From Bordetella parapertussis (lineage in GTDB: Bacteria > Pseudomonadota > Gammaproteobacteria > Burkholderiales > Burkholderiaceae_D), in assembly GCA_945866125.1 (NCBI GenBank), contig CAMBFZ010000009.1, forward strand, positions 1 to 64,000: a DNA stretch of 64,000 nt. Direction: 5' to 3'. Shown piece after piece: positions 9,072 through 17,720 of the stretch (the first letter of the stretch is position 1; each line of letters opens with the position of its first letter). Under the pieces are notes generated by a model. The model was not told the DNA's origin and ran no database searches. It saw only the letters and a program-made list of their open reading frames with translations. A program made the translations under genes and the position numbers.

Positions 9072-11666
9072 TTACGCTGCCTTGGTCGATTCGAGAAAGT
9101 CTTGCGCAAAACGCTGCAACACACCACCGGCCTCATAGATCGAGACTTCTTCGGCGGTATCGAGACGGCAGGTGACGGGCACCACCACCCGCTCGCCGTT
9201 TTTGCGCGTGATGACCAACTGCAGTGTCGCACGCGGGGTGCGTGCGCCTTCGACGTCGAATGTCTCTGAGCCATCAATCTGCAAGGTGGTGCGATTCACA
9301 CCGGGCTTGAATTCTAGCGGCAGCACGCCCATGCCAACGAGGTTGGTACGGTGAATGCGCTCAAAGCCTTCTGCTGCAATCGCTTCGACACCCGCCAAGC
9401 GTACGCCTTTGGCAGCCCAGTCGCGCGACGAACCCTGACCGTAGTCGGCGCCGGCGATGATGATGAGGGGTTGCTTGCGCTCCATGTAGGTTTCGATCGC
9501 TTCCCACATGCGGCTGATTTTGCCTTCTGGCTCAATGCGGGTGAGCGACCCGGCTTTGAGTTTGCCGTCGACGATGACCATTTCATTTTTCAAGGTCGGA
9601 TTAGCGAAGGTAGCGCGCTGGGCAGTCAGATGGTCGCCACGATGGGTAGCGTAAGAATTAAAGTCCTCTTCCGGCAAACCCATTTTTGCGAGATATTCAC
9701 CAGCGGCGCTGTCGAGCATGATGGCGTTGGATGGCGAGAGATGATCGGTGGTGATGTTGTCGCCCAATACCGCCAGCGGCACCATACCTTTGAGCGAACG
9801 TGCGCCGGCTAAGGCACCTTCCCAATACGGAGGGCGACGGATATAGGTGGTTTGTGGCCGCCAGTCATACAGTGGGCTGACCTTTTGACCATCGTCTGCC
9901 TGGATCGCAAACATCGGCGTGTAGACCTTGCGGAATTGCTCAGGCTTGACGCTGGCAGCGACGACGGCATCGATTTCTTCATCCGAGGGCCAGAGGTCTT
10001 TCAAGGTCACCGGTGCGCCATTGGGCGCGATACCCAGCACGTCTTTCTCGATATCGAAACGAATCGTGCCCGCAATGGCGTAGGCCACTACCAGCGGCGG
10101 CGAGGCAAGGAAGGCTTGCTTGGCGTAGGGATGAATGCGGCCGTCGAAGTTACGGTTACCTGACAAGACTGCGGTAGCGTAAAGATCACGTTCGATGACT
10201 TCTTTCTGAATCACCGGATCCAGTGCGCCGCTCATGCCGTTGCAGGTGGTGCAGGCAAAGGCGACGACGCCGAAGCCCAGTTTTTCCAGTTCGGGCAGGA
10301 GTCCGGCTTCTTCCAGATAGAGCGCGACGGTTTTTGAGCCGGGGGCGAGCGAACTCTTGACCCAGGGCTTGCGGGTCAGGCCGAGCTTGTTGGCGTTACG
10401 GGCAATCAGACCGGCGGCGATCATATTGCGCGGGTTGTTGGTGTTGGTGCAGCTGGTAATGGCGGCGATGATGACGGCACCATCCGGCATCAAGCCGGGC
10501 TCGTTCTCGACTTTGCCGCTGATCCCGCGCGCGGCCAGCTCAGAGACGGGCACGCGGTTATGCGGATTGCTTGGTCCGGCAATCATGCGCACCACGGAGG
10601 ACAGATCAAACTTGAGCACGCGCTCGTACTCGGCATTCTTGAGGGTGTCCGCCCACAGGCCGGTTTGTTTTGCGTAGGTCTCGACGAGCTTGACGAGTGA
10701 CTCATCGCGTCCAGTGAGCCTTAGGTATTTGATGGTCTGTTCGTCGATATAAAACATCGCCGCGGTAGAGCCAAACTCGGGCGCCATGTTGGCAATCGTG
10801 GCCCGGTCACCCAGTGTCAGATGCGATGCCCCTTCACCATAAAATTCAAGATACGACGAGACGACTTTTTCTTTGCGCAAAAATTCAGTGAGCGTGAGCA
10901 CGATGTCGGTGGCCGTGATGCCTGGCTGTGGCTTACCGGTCAGCTCAACGCCGATGATGTCAGGCAGACGCATCCAGGAAGCACGCCCCAGCATGACGCT
11001 TTCGGCCTCAAGACCGCCCACCCCAATGGCGATGACGCCCAGCGCATCCACCATCGGCGTATGGCTGTCGGTACCGACGAGCGTGTCAGGAAAGGCCACG
11101 CCGTCTTTGACCTGCACCACCGGGCTCATCCGCTCGAGATTGATCTGATGCAGGATGCCGTTACCGGGTGGGATGACGTCCACGTTTTTGAAGGCTTTTT
11201 TGGTCCAGTTGATGAAATCAAAACGGTCTTCATTGCGACGATCTTCGATGGCGCGATTTTTTGCAAACGCGTCCGGATCGAAACCGCCACACTCTACTGC
11301 AAGCGAATGATCGACCACGAGTTGGGTAGGCACAACCGGATTGACCAGCGCGGGGTCACCACCTTGCGCAGCAATGGCGTCACGCAAACCGGCCAGATCA
11401 ACTAAGGCGGTCTGACCCAAAATATCGTGGCACACCACTCGTGCCGGAAACCATGGAAAATCCAGATCACGTTTGCGCTCGATGAACTGCTTCAAGGAAT
11501 CGGTCAGGGTCGCCGGATCACAGCGACGCACCAGATTTTCGGCCAGTACACGCGATGTGTAGGGCAGCTTGTCATAGGCGCCGGCTTCAATGGCATCGAC
11601 CGCAGCGCGGGTGTCAAAGTAATCGAGGTTGGTGCCGGGCAGTGGTTTGCGGTTTGCGTTATTCAT
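9072..11666 (-). CDS. acnD: Fe/S-dependent 2-methylisocitrate dehydratase AcnD
   Basis: AcnD is an aconitase-family [4Fe-4S] hydro-lyase acting on 2-methylcitrate in propionate breakdown. The 864 residues show cluster-ligand motifs ITSCTNTNNP (one Cys) and ACTTCNGMSG (two Cys) in the central part. The C-terminal swivel domain carries GSSRDWAAKG. It is about 30 residues shorter than AcnA. The following gene is prpF, its obligate partner in this pathway. A long hairpin lies 5' of it in the gap after prpC. Confidence 0.95.
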   Translation of the reverse strand: MNNANRKPLPGTNLDYFDTRAAVDAIEAGAYDKLPYTSRVLAENLVRRCDPATLTDSLKQFIERKRDLDFPWFPARVVCHDILGQTALVDLAGLRDAIAAQGGDPALVNPVVPTQLVVDHSLAVECGGFDPDAFAKNRAIEDRRNEDRFDFINWTKKAFKNVDVIPPGNGILHQINLERMSPVVQVKDGVAFPDTLVGTDSHTPMVDALGVIAIGVGGLEAESVMLGRASWMRLPDIIGVELTGKPQPGITATDIVLTLTEFLRKEKVVSSYLEFYGEGASHLTLGDRATIANMAPEFGSTAAMFYIDEQTIKYLRLTGRDESLVKLVETYAKQTGLWADTLKNAEYERVLKFDLSSVVRMIAGPSNPHNRVPVSELAARGISGKVENEPGLMPDGAVIIAAITSCTNTNNPRNMIAAGLIARNANKLGLTRKPWVKSSLAPGSKTVALYLEEAGLLPELEKLGFGVVAFACTTCNGMSGALDPVIQKEVIERDLYATAVLSGNRNFDGRIHPYAKQAFLASPPLVVAYAIAGTIRFDIEKDVLGIAPNGAPVTLKDLWPSDEEIDAVVAASVKPEQFRKVYTPMFAIQADDGQKVSPLYDWRPQTTYIRRPPYWEGALAGARSLKGMVPLAVLGDNITTDHLSPSNAIMLDSAAGEYLAKMGLPEEDFNSYATHRGDHLTAQRATFANPTLKNEMVIVDGKLKAGSLTRIEPEGKISRMWEAIETYMERKQPLIIIAGADYGQGSSRDWAAKGVRLAGVEAIAAEGFERIHRTNLVGMGVLPLEFKPGVNRTTLQIDGSETFDVEGARTPRATLQLVITRKNGERVVVPVTCRLDTAEEVSIYEAGGVLQRFAQDFLESTKAA

Positions 11667-11754
11667 GGCTGATTCAATTGAGTGAAGTGGGTTGATGCCG
11701 TTTGGTGCGTTTTCTGTGCTTTAGACGATGGGTTTTTGTCGAAGGAAATCAACG

Positions 11755-11788
11755 ACATTAGATCCCAGCGAGCGCTGGGATCTAATGT
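11755..11788. promoter_or_regulatory. perfect 16-bp inverted repeat in the prpC-acnD gap
   Basis: The arms ACATTAGATCCCAGCG (11755-11770) and its exact reverse complement (11773-11788) are separated by two bases. They give a very stable stem in the mRNA between prpC and acnD (168-bp gap). There is no T-run on either side, so it is not a classical terminator. A processing/stability hairpin, partial attenuator or protein operator would fit. It is the only sizeable gap inside the prp operon. Confidence 0.7.
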
Positions 11789-11834
11789 CTTTCGAAGTGC
11801 ACCCGAAAAAAACAGTATCGAGCAAGGAAAAATA

Positions 11835-12989
11835 CTACTGACGATCCTTGATAGGCACAAACTTCAGATCTTCCGGCCCCACATAATTGGCGCTTGGGCG
11901 AATGATCTTGTTATCAATGCGCTGTTCAATAATATGCGCGGCCCAACCGGAGGTGCGCGCGATCACAAACAATGGCGTGAACATCGCTGTTGGCACGCCC
12001 ATCATGTGATAGGAGACAGCCGAAAACCAATCCAGATTCGGGAACATTTTCTTAATATCCCACATGACTGTTTCCAGACGTTCAGCAATATCAAACATTT
12101 TAGTCGAGCCTGCTTCTTTCGACAGCGCGTGCGCGACTTCCTTGATCACTTTATTGCGCGGATCCGAGATCGTGTAGACAGGATGTCCAAAGCCGATCAC
12201 AACTTCCTTGTTCTCGACACGTTTTTTGATGTCGGCTTCTGCTTCGTCCGGATTGTCATAACGCTTCTGAATTTCAAAGGCGACTTCGTTGGCGCCGCCA
12301 TGCTTGGGACCCCGCAGTGCGCCAATGGCACCGGTGATGGCTGAATGCATATCCGAGCCGGTGCCGGCGATGACGCGGCCAGCAAAGGTGGACGCATTGA
12401 ATTCGTGTTCTGCGTACAAAATGAGGGAAACATGCATCGCTTTTTCCCACGAAGCTGAGGGCTTTTTACCATGCAACAGATGCAGGAAATGGCCGCCGAT
12501 GGAATCATCATCGGTCTCGACGTCGATGCGCTTGCCATTGTGGCTGAAGTGATACCAGTACAGCAGCATCGAACCAAACGATGCCATCAGACGGTCGGCA
12601 ATATCCCGCGCGCCTGGTGTGTTGTGATCATCTTTTTCGGGCAGCACGCAACCTAACGCAGAGACACCAGAGCGCATCACATCCATCGGATGCGACGATG
12701 CCGGCAGTGCCTCGAGTACGGCTTTGACATTGGCAGGCAGGCCGCGCAAGGCGAGCAATTTATTTTTGTAAGCGCGCAGCTCGTCGGCGGTGGGCAGTTT
12801 GCCGTGCACCAGCAGATGCGCAATCTCTTCGAATTCGCAAGACTGGGCGACGTCTAAAATGTCATACCCGCGATAGTGCAGGTCGTTGCCTGTTTTGCCG
12901 ACCGTGCAGAGCGCGGTGTTACCTGCGGTGACGCCAGACAGGGCGACGGATTTTTTTGGCTTGAAGCCTGTTGCTTGTTGTTCGCTCAT
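11835..12989 (-). CDS. prpC: 2-methylcitrate synthase
   Basis: PrpC condenses propionyl-CoA with oxaloacetate to 2-methylcitrate. The 384-residue protein is a short citrate-synthase-fold enzyme. The active-site histidines are His230 (KHGGANE) and His269 (GFGHPVY). The start MSEQQATGFKPKKSVALSG is PrpC-like and is preceded by AAGGAG. It lies 14 bases after prpB. Citrate synthase proper would be longer and lacks this N-terminus. Confidence 0.94.
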   Translation of the reverse strand: MSEQQATGFKPKKSVALSGVTAGNTALCTVGKTGNDLHYRGYDILDVAQSCEFEEIAHLLVHGKLPTADELRAYKNKLLALRGLPANVKAVLEALPASSHPMDVMRSGVSALGCVLPEKDDHNTPGARDIADRLMASFGSMLLYWYHFSHNGKRIDVETDDDSIGGHFLHLLHGKKPSASWEKAMHVSLILYAEHEFNASTFAGRVIAGTGSDMHSAITGAIGALRGPKHGGANEVAFEIQKRYDNPDEAEADIKKRVENKEVVIGFGHPVYTISDPRNKVIKEVAHALSKEAGSTKMFDIAERLETVMWDIKKMFPNLDWFSAVSYHMMGVPTAMFTPLFVIARTSGWAAHIIEQRIDNKIIRPSANYVGPEDLKFVPIKDRQ

Positions 12990-13003
12990 TTATTGCTCCT
13001 TTT

Positions 13004-13894
13004 TTACTTTGCTTTTTGCTGCGCAAACAGCGCATCCAGCTTTTGTTCGAAATCGTGATAACCGATACGTTCGTAGAGCTCCATGCGGGTCTGCATGGTG
13101 TCGACAACGTTCTTTTGGGTACCGTCCCGGCGCACGGCCATGTAGACATTTTCTGCAGCCTTGTTCATCGCGCGGAAGGCTGACAGTGGATACAAAATCA
13201 GACCGCAATCGGCGTCACGCAATTCATCGACCGTGAATAAGGGTGTGGCACCAAACTCGGTGATATTGGCTAGGATAGGCACCTTGACTGCGGCGGCAAA
13301 CTGCTTGTACATCGACAGCTCAGTGATCGCTTCGGGGAAAATCATGTCGGCACCCGCTTCCACGCAAGCCACGGCACGTTCCATGGCTGCCTCGAGACCC
13401 TCTACGGCGAGCGCGTCAGTGCGGGCCATGATGACGAAATTTTCGTCGGTGCGCGCGTCGACTGCGGCCTTGATCCGGTCGACCATTTCCTGCTTGGTGA
13501 CGATCTCTTTGTTGGGACGATGGCCGCAGCGCTTGGCACCGACCTGATCTTCGATGTGGATCGCGGCGGCGCCAAATTTGATCATGGATTTAACAGTGCG
13601 GGCGACGTTAAATGCAGACGAACCAAAGCCGGTATCGACGTCGACTAACAGCGGCAGATCGCACACATCGGTGATCCGGCGCACGTCGGTGAGGACATCG
13701 TCGAGGTTGGAGATGCCCAGGTCGGGCAGACCGAGCGAGCCGGCAGCGACGCCGCCACCGGAGAGATAAATGGCTTTGAAGCCGGCGCGCTTGGCCAACA
13801 GCGCGTGGTTGGCATTGATGGCGCCGATGACTTGCAGGGGTGATTCTTCCCGCATCGCTTGGCGGAATTTTGCGCCCGCAGATTGCATACTCAT
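13004..13894 (-). CDS. prpB: methylisocitrate lyase
   Basis: PrpB cleaves 2-methylisocitrate to pyruvate and succinate. The start is set at 13894 (MSMQSAGAKF, 296 residues) because an AGGA ribosome site lies just upstream and the family begins here; the in-frame extension upstream would cover the sigma-54 promoter. The isocitrate-lyase superfamily signature KRCGH occupies 121-125 with catalytic Cys123, and DVDTGFG (85-91) contributes metal ligands. It is the first gene of the operon and is divergent from prpR. Confidence 0.94.
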   Translation of the reverse strand: MSMQSAGAKFRQAMREESPLQVIGAINANHALLAKRAGFKAIYLSGGGVAAGSLGLPDLGISNLDDVLTDVRRITDVCDLPLLVDVDTGFGSSAFNVARTVKSMIKFGAAAIHIEDQVGAKRCGHRPNKEIVTKQEMVDRIKAAVDARTDENFVIMARTDALAVEGLEAAMERAVACVEAGADMIFPEAITELSMYKQFAAAVKVPILANITEFGATPLFTVDELRDADCGLILYPLSAFRAMNKAAENVYMAVRRDGTQKNVVDTMQTRMELYERIGYHDFEQKLDALFAQQKAK

Positions 13895-13947
13895 GATTGA
13901 TCCTGTGGTGAAGTCTGTTTCAGGGATGTAACTCACCCAACAGGATT

Positions 13948-13962
13948 GCAATGACCGTGCCA
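13948..13962 (-). promoter_or_regulatory. sigma-54 promoter of the prp operon
   Basis: On the minus strand the sequence TGGCACGGTCATTGC matches the -24/-12 consensus TGGCAC-N5-TTGC at every defined position with exact spacing. It lies 53-67 bases upstream of the prpB start and would give a leader of about 40 bases. PrpR, encoded divergently, is a sigma-54 activator, so promoter and activator agree. Confidence 0.9.
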
Positions 13963-14079
13963 TAGGGGAACAATCTGGGCCGCGATTAAAAGCACCAATC
14001 AAGATTCAAAATAAAACATTTAAAAACAGCTACTTAGGAGGTGATATCCGAAATAGCGCAAAGTCCCTGATTGCCAAAG

Positions 14080-14139
14080 TGTTTCAAATTATGTTTCAAT
14101 GCGTATTATTTATGAAACATTGAAACACCAGCGAAACAT
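14080..14139. promoter_or_regulatory. candidate PrpR upstream activating sequences (TGTTTCA/TGAAACA repeats)
   Basis: Five copies of a 6-7 base element occur in 60 bases: TGTTTCA at 14080-14086 and 14092-14098, TGAAACA at 14113-14119 and 14121-14127, and GAAACA at 14133-14138. The outer parts form a perfect dyad, TGTTTCAATG (14092-14101) with CATTGAAACA (14118-14127). They lie about 120-190 bases upstream of the sigma-54 promoter, a normal enhancer distance, and just upstream of prpR, so autoregulation is possible. Confidence 0.75.
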
Positions 14140-14181
14140 CAATCACAGCCCACTCAACCCACACCGCCTACGACCTTAACG

Positions 14182-15816
14182 ATGGCCCGCTCCCCTTCCC
14201 TGCCCCGTGACCCGCTTCACCAACCAGTTTTCTGGACGGTATCGATCTCGCGGCTGTTTGATTTATTTCGTGACATTACGCTGGAATTTGATGAACGCGC
14301 CATCATCGAGCCGATCAATTTGGGCTTTGAAGATGCGGTCACGCATATTCGTGAGCGTCTGCTCACTGAGCGCTGCGACGGCATCATCTCGGCTGGCTCG
14401 AACGGCGCGTATCTGAAAAGCCGACTGGAGTTGCCGGTGGTATTGGCCAAAGCCAGTGGCTTTGATGTGATGCAGGCGCTGGCGCGGGCGCGCAAAATTA
14501 CGCCGGCCATTGGCCTGATTAATTATCAAGAGCCTCTGCCTGAGCTGGCCGATTTCCAACAAACTTTTGGCATCGACATCATGCAGCGCACCTATGTCAC
14601 CCAGGAGGATGCGCGGGCGCAGATTAATGAGATGAAAGCCGCCGGCATCAAGGCAATTGTTGGTGCGGGTCTGATTACGGATCTGGTGGAAGAAGCCGGA
14701 TTGACGGGTGTCTTTGTTTATTCAGCAGCGTCGATCCGGCAGGCATTCGAAGATGCGTTCGAGATTGCGCGGGTCACCCAACTCGAGTTGCCGCGCGGCC
14801 GTCATCAGCCCACCAGCGATACGCTGCGCGCCAAGCACAGCATTAAGGATCTGCGCGGCGATTCGGCGCAAATGCAGGCCTTGCGCCACTCTATTACGCT
14901 GTATGCGCGCTCGCCAGCGACGGTGCTGATACAGGGCGAGACGGGCACCGGCAAGGAGCTTGTCGCGCAAGCGATTCATCGCGAAAGTATGCGCCTGCCG
15001 GGGCCTGCCAAACCGTTCGTGGCAGTCAATTGCGGTGCGATCGCGGAGTCCTTGCTGGAGTCGGAATTATTTGGCTATGAAGAAGGCGCATTCACCGGCT
15101 CGCGGCGCGGCGGCCATGCGGGCTTATTTGAATCGGCCCAGCGCGGCACCTTGTTTTTGGATGAGATAGGCGAGATGCCGCTGGCACTGCAAACACGGCT
15201 GCTACGCGTGCTGGAAGAAAAAGAGGTAGTGCGGGTGGGCGGCACGCGCCCAGTGCCGGTGGAGGTGCGCATCGTGAGCGCGACGCATTGTGATCTGGAA
15301 GAGCGGGTGCGTGCGGGACGTTTTCGGGCGGATTTGTTTTACCGGCTTGGCGTGTTGCGCCTGTCGCTACCGTCACTGCGGGAACGTACCGATGACTTGG
15401 TGCCGCTGGCAGAGTGGTGCCTGAAGCATGCGCTGGCCGCAATGGGCGTGCGCCCGCATGCAAATCTGCATGCCGAGCTGCTGGCCTGTGCGCCCGTGTT
15501 GCAGCGCTATGACTGGCCGGGTAATGTGCGCGAGCTGCGCAATCTGATGCAGCGACTGGCCTTGTTTCTGGCCGCTGAACCACTGCAGGCACTGACACCG
15601 GCATTTGTGCAGAAGCTGGCACCTGAATTGGCCGGCACGGACGACACCGTTGCATCTGCCAGGCTGAATTTGCCCGCGCTGCCCGCTTTGCCTGCTGCAG
15701 AGCCGGATCTGCTAAAAATTATGGCGCGCTTCGATGGTAATCGCGCGGCAGCAGCCGCTTATCTGGGAATTAGCCGAACGACGCTATGGCGGCGGCTCAA
15801 AGAGTCGTCGGGTTGA
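14182..15816 (+). CDS. prpR: propionate catabolism operon regulator (sigma-54 activator)
   Basis: PrpR senses 2-methylcitrate and activates the divergent prp operon with sigma-54 RNA polymerase. The 544-residue protein has an N-terminal PrpR_N sensor domain (about 15-205). A central AAA+ domain carries Walker A GETGTGKE (252-259) and the sigma-54 contact loop GAFTGS (about 300). A Fis-type helix-turn-helix lies at the C-terminus (about 515-542). The start codon has no clear Shine-Dalgarno, which suits a low-level regulator. Confidence 0.93.
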   Translation: MARSPSLPRDPLHQPVFWTVSISRLFDLFRDITLEFDERAIIEPINLGFEDAVTHIRERLLTERCDGIISAGSNGAYLKSRLELPVVLAKASGFDVMQALARARKITPAIGLINYQEPLPELADFQQTFGIDIMQRTYVTQEDARAQINEMKAAGIKAIVGAGLITDLVEEAGLTGVFVYSAASIRQAFEDAFEIARVTQLELPRGRHQPTSDTLRAKHSIKDLRGDSAQMQALRHSITLYARSPATVLIQGETGTGKELVAQAIHRESMRLPGPAKPFVAVNCGAIAESLLESELFGYEEGAFTGSRRGGHAGLFESAQRGTLFLDEIGEMPLALQTRLLRVLEEKEVVRVGGTRPVPVEVRIVSATHCDLEERVRAGRFRADLFYRLGVLRLSLPSLRERTDDLVPLAEWCLKHALAAMGVRPHANLHAELLACAPVLQRYDWPGNVRELRNLMQRLALFLAAEPLQALTPAFVQKLAPELAGTDDTVASARLNLPALPALPAAEPDLLKIMARFDGNRAAAAAYLGISRTTLWRRLKESSG

Positions 15817-15906
15817 GGCAAAACCTTTCCAAAATAGACTAAAGGTTTCCGGCCAGCAGACGATTCTCAGGGTATCCAAATAGCACGAATACGATGGGAG
15901 CAAGTC

Positions 15907-16110
15907 ATGGGATTGAACACAGCAGAAAATAATTTTGTCTTGCCTGCAGCGGGCAAAATGGACGGTCATCACACATGGACCGTCGAAGGGGATGTGCAAT
16001 CAATCTGGCGTCGCCATGGTTGGACTCCACCCAGCGAGTACCGCCGCGATTTTAAAAAGAGCCCAGTGCTCACGCAGCGACAGCAACCGGCGCGCCAACA
16101 GCAGGGCTAA
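15907..16110 (+). CDS. small hypothetical protein (67 aa)
   Basis: I do not recognise this 67-residue reading frame. It has a GGGAG ribosome site six bases before the ATG and a composition that looks protein-like, with a central WTVEGDVQSIWRRHGWTPPS stretch (24-43) rich in Trp and charged residues and a Gln/Arg-rich tail. There is no signal peptide or membrane segment. It fills the space between prpR and the convergent ntrC, stopping four bases before the ntrC stop. The ribosome site is the main support; function is unknown. Confidence 0.55.
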   Translation: MGLNTAENNFVLPAAGKMDGHHTWTVEGDVQSIWRRHGWTPPSEYRRDFKKSPVLTQRQQPARQQQG

Positions 16111-16113
16111 GCT

Positions 16114-17622
16114 CTATTCGTCTTTGCCGCCCTCAATCCCGAGCTCCTGGATCTTGCGGGTGATGGTGTTGCGGCCGATACCAAGCCGGATGGCTGCGTC
16201 GTTCTTGCGCCCGTGCGTATGTTTGAGCGCGGTCGTAATCAGCGCCGATTCAAACTGACGCCCCAGAGCGTCCATCACTTCAGGACGGCCAGCAGAAAGC
16301 ATCTGCGCGGCCTCCGCCTTGAGCATGGTGATCCAGTTGCTTCGCTCGGCAGAAGCCACTACACCACCGACCATGACGGGTACGGCGTGTTCGCGCTCGG
16401 GTGCAATCATCACCGGTGACTCCATGACTATGCCGTTGACATTGGTAATCCCTACCGGCGGATTGATTTCGCCGGAGGTCAATTCAGCGGGCAAGTCTTT
16501 GACTTCGACGGTCTGACCCGGCGCCATCACGGTGATCCAGTTACACAAATTTTCGAGCTGACGCACATTGCCGGGCAGATCAAGACTGGCCAAAAATTGC
16601 ATGGCCTGATCGGAGACGCGTTTGGCTTCGACCCCAAGCTGACGCGCGCTCTGCGCCAGAAAATGACGGGTCAGGATAGGAATATCTTCGGGCCGCTCGC
16701 GCAGCGAAGGCAGACGCAAACGGATCACGTTAAGACGGTGATACAAGTCTTCACGAAAGAGCCCTTCACGCACTCGCTGCTCAAGGTTTTGATGGGTCGC
16801 GGCGATCACGCGCACATTGGCTTTGAGCGACTGATGCCCACCGACGCGATAAAAATGTCCGTCTGAGAGCACGCGCAAAAGTCGCGTTTGCAAATCAAAG
16901 GGCATGTCACCGATTTCGTCTAAAAATAAAGTGCCGCCTTCGGCCTGCTCAAAGCGCCCGCGTCGGGTTGCCTGCGCGCCGGTAAAAGCACCGCGCTCAT
17001 GACCAAAGAGCTCGGACTCGAGCAAGTCTTTCGGAATGGCTGCTGTGTTTAAGGCAATGAAGGGCTGGGTCGAGCGCGGGCTGTGTTTGTGCAGCGCGCG
17101 GGCAACGAGCTCTTTGCCGGTGCCGGATTCGCCGGTAATCAAGACCGTTACGTTCGACTGGGATAAACGACCAATGGCGCGAAATACATCTTGCATGGCC
17201 GCTGCCTGGCCGAGTATTTCTGGGGTGTCAGTGGCCGCTTGCTCGACATCGGATTCGCGCAAGCTTTCATCGAGCGCGCGGCGAATCAGCTCAACGGCTT
17301 TGTCAAGATCAAAGGGCTTGGCCAGATACTCAAAGGCACCGCCCTGAAACGCGGAGACGGCCGAGTCAAGGTCAGAAAACGCAGTCATCACGATGACGGG
17401 CAGACCCGGATGCATGACCTTGACGGCCTGCAGTAATTCAAGACCCGATTCGCCGGGCATCCGAATGTCGGACACCAGTACCTGCGGCGTGGATGATTTC
17501 ATCGCCTCGAGCGTATCGCGCACGTTGGAAAAGCTCCGGGTGGCGAGGCTTTCGCGCGCCAGTGCTTTTTCAAGCACCCAGCGTATCGATTCGTCGTCGT
17601 CAACTATCCAGATCGGTTTCAT
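16114..17622 (-). CDS. ntrC: nitrogen regulation response regulator NtrC (GlnG)
   Basis: NtrC is the sigma-54 activator of nitrogen-limitation genes, phosphorylated by NtrB. I start it at MKPIWIVDDDE (502 residues), the normal beginning of the receiver domain; an in-frame 33-residue upstream extension would read through the NtrC dyad and is rejected. The acidic pocket DDD lies at 8-10 and the phospho-acceptor is Asp52 in VSDIRMPG. The AAA+ domain has GESGTGKE and GAFTGA, and the C-terminal Fis helix-turn-helix ends in a short charged tail. It follows ntrB by 98 bases. Confidence 0.94.
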   Translation of the reverse strand: MKPIWIVDDDESIRWVLEKALARESLATRSFSNVRDTLEAMKSSTPQVLVSDIRMPGESGLELLQAVKVMHPGLPVIVMTAFSDLDSAVSAFQGGAFEYLAKPFDLDKAVELIRRALDESLRESDVEQAATDTPEILGQAAAMQDVFRAIGRLSQSNVTVLITGESGTGKELVARALHKHSPRSTQPFIALNTAAIPKDLLESELFGHERGAFTGAQATRRGRFEQAEGGTLFLDEIGDMPFDLQTRLLRVLSDGHFYRVGGHQSLKANVRVIAATHQNLEQRVREGLFREDLYHRLNVIRLRLPSLRERPEDIPILTRHFLAQSARQLGVEAKRVSDQAMQFLASLDLPGNVRQLENLCNWITVMAPGQTVEVKDLPAELTSGEINPPVGITNVNGIVMESPVMIAPEREHAVPVMVGGVVASAERSNWITMLKAEAAQMLSAGRPEVMDALGRQFESALITTALKHTHGRKNDAAIRLGIGRNTITRKIQELGIEGGKDE

Positions 17623-17650
17623 GTGTTTTGTGTCTCGCAGTTTCATTGCA

Positions 17651-17667
17651 AGCACCAGTTTGGTGCT
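17651..17667. promoter_or_regulatory. NtrC-type dyad between ntrB and ntrC
   Basis: AGCACCAGTTTGGTGCT is a perfect dyad of the form GCACC-N5-GGTGC, the core of NtrC binding sites. It lies in the 98-base gap after ntrB and 29 bases before the ntrC start. I find no sigma-54 promoter with correct spacing in the gap, so autoregulation by blocking transcription into ntrC is the simpler guess. Confidence 0.7.
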
Positions 17668-17720
17668 ATTTACGACATCGTGTCCGATCCGCTCCGTCTG
17701 ATCATCGCATCTGCACAGCA

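Noticed and set aside
15935..16258. 107-codon reading frame overlapping the small gene and the end of ntrC
   Set aside because: Ser/Arg-rich, out of frame with the small gene that has a ribosome site, and antisense to ntrC.
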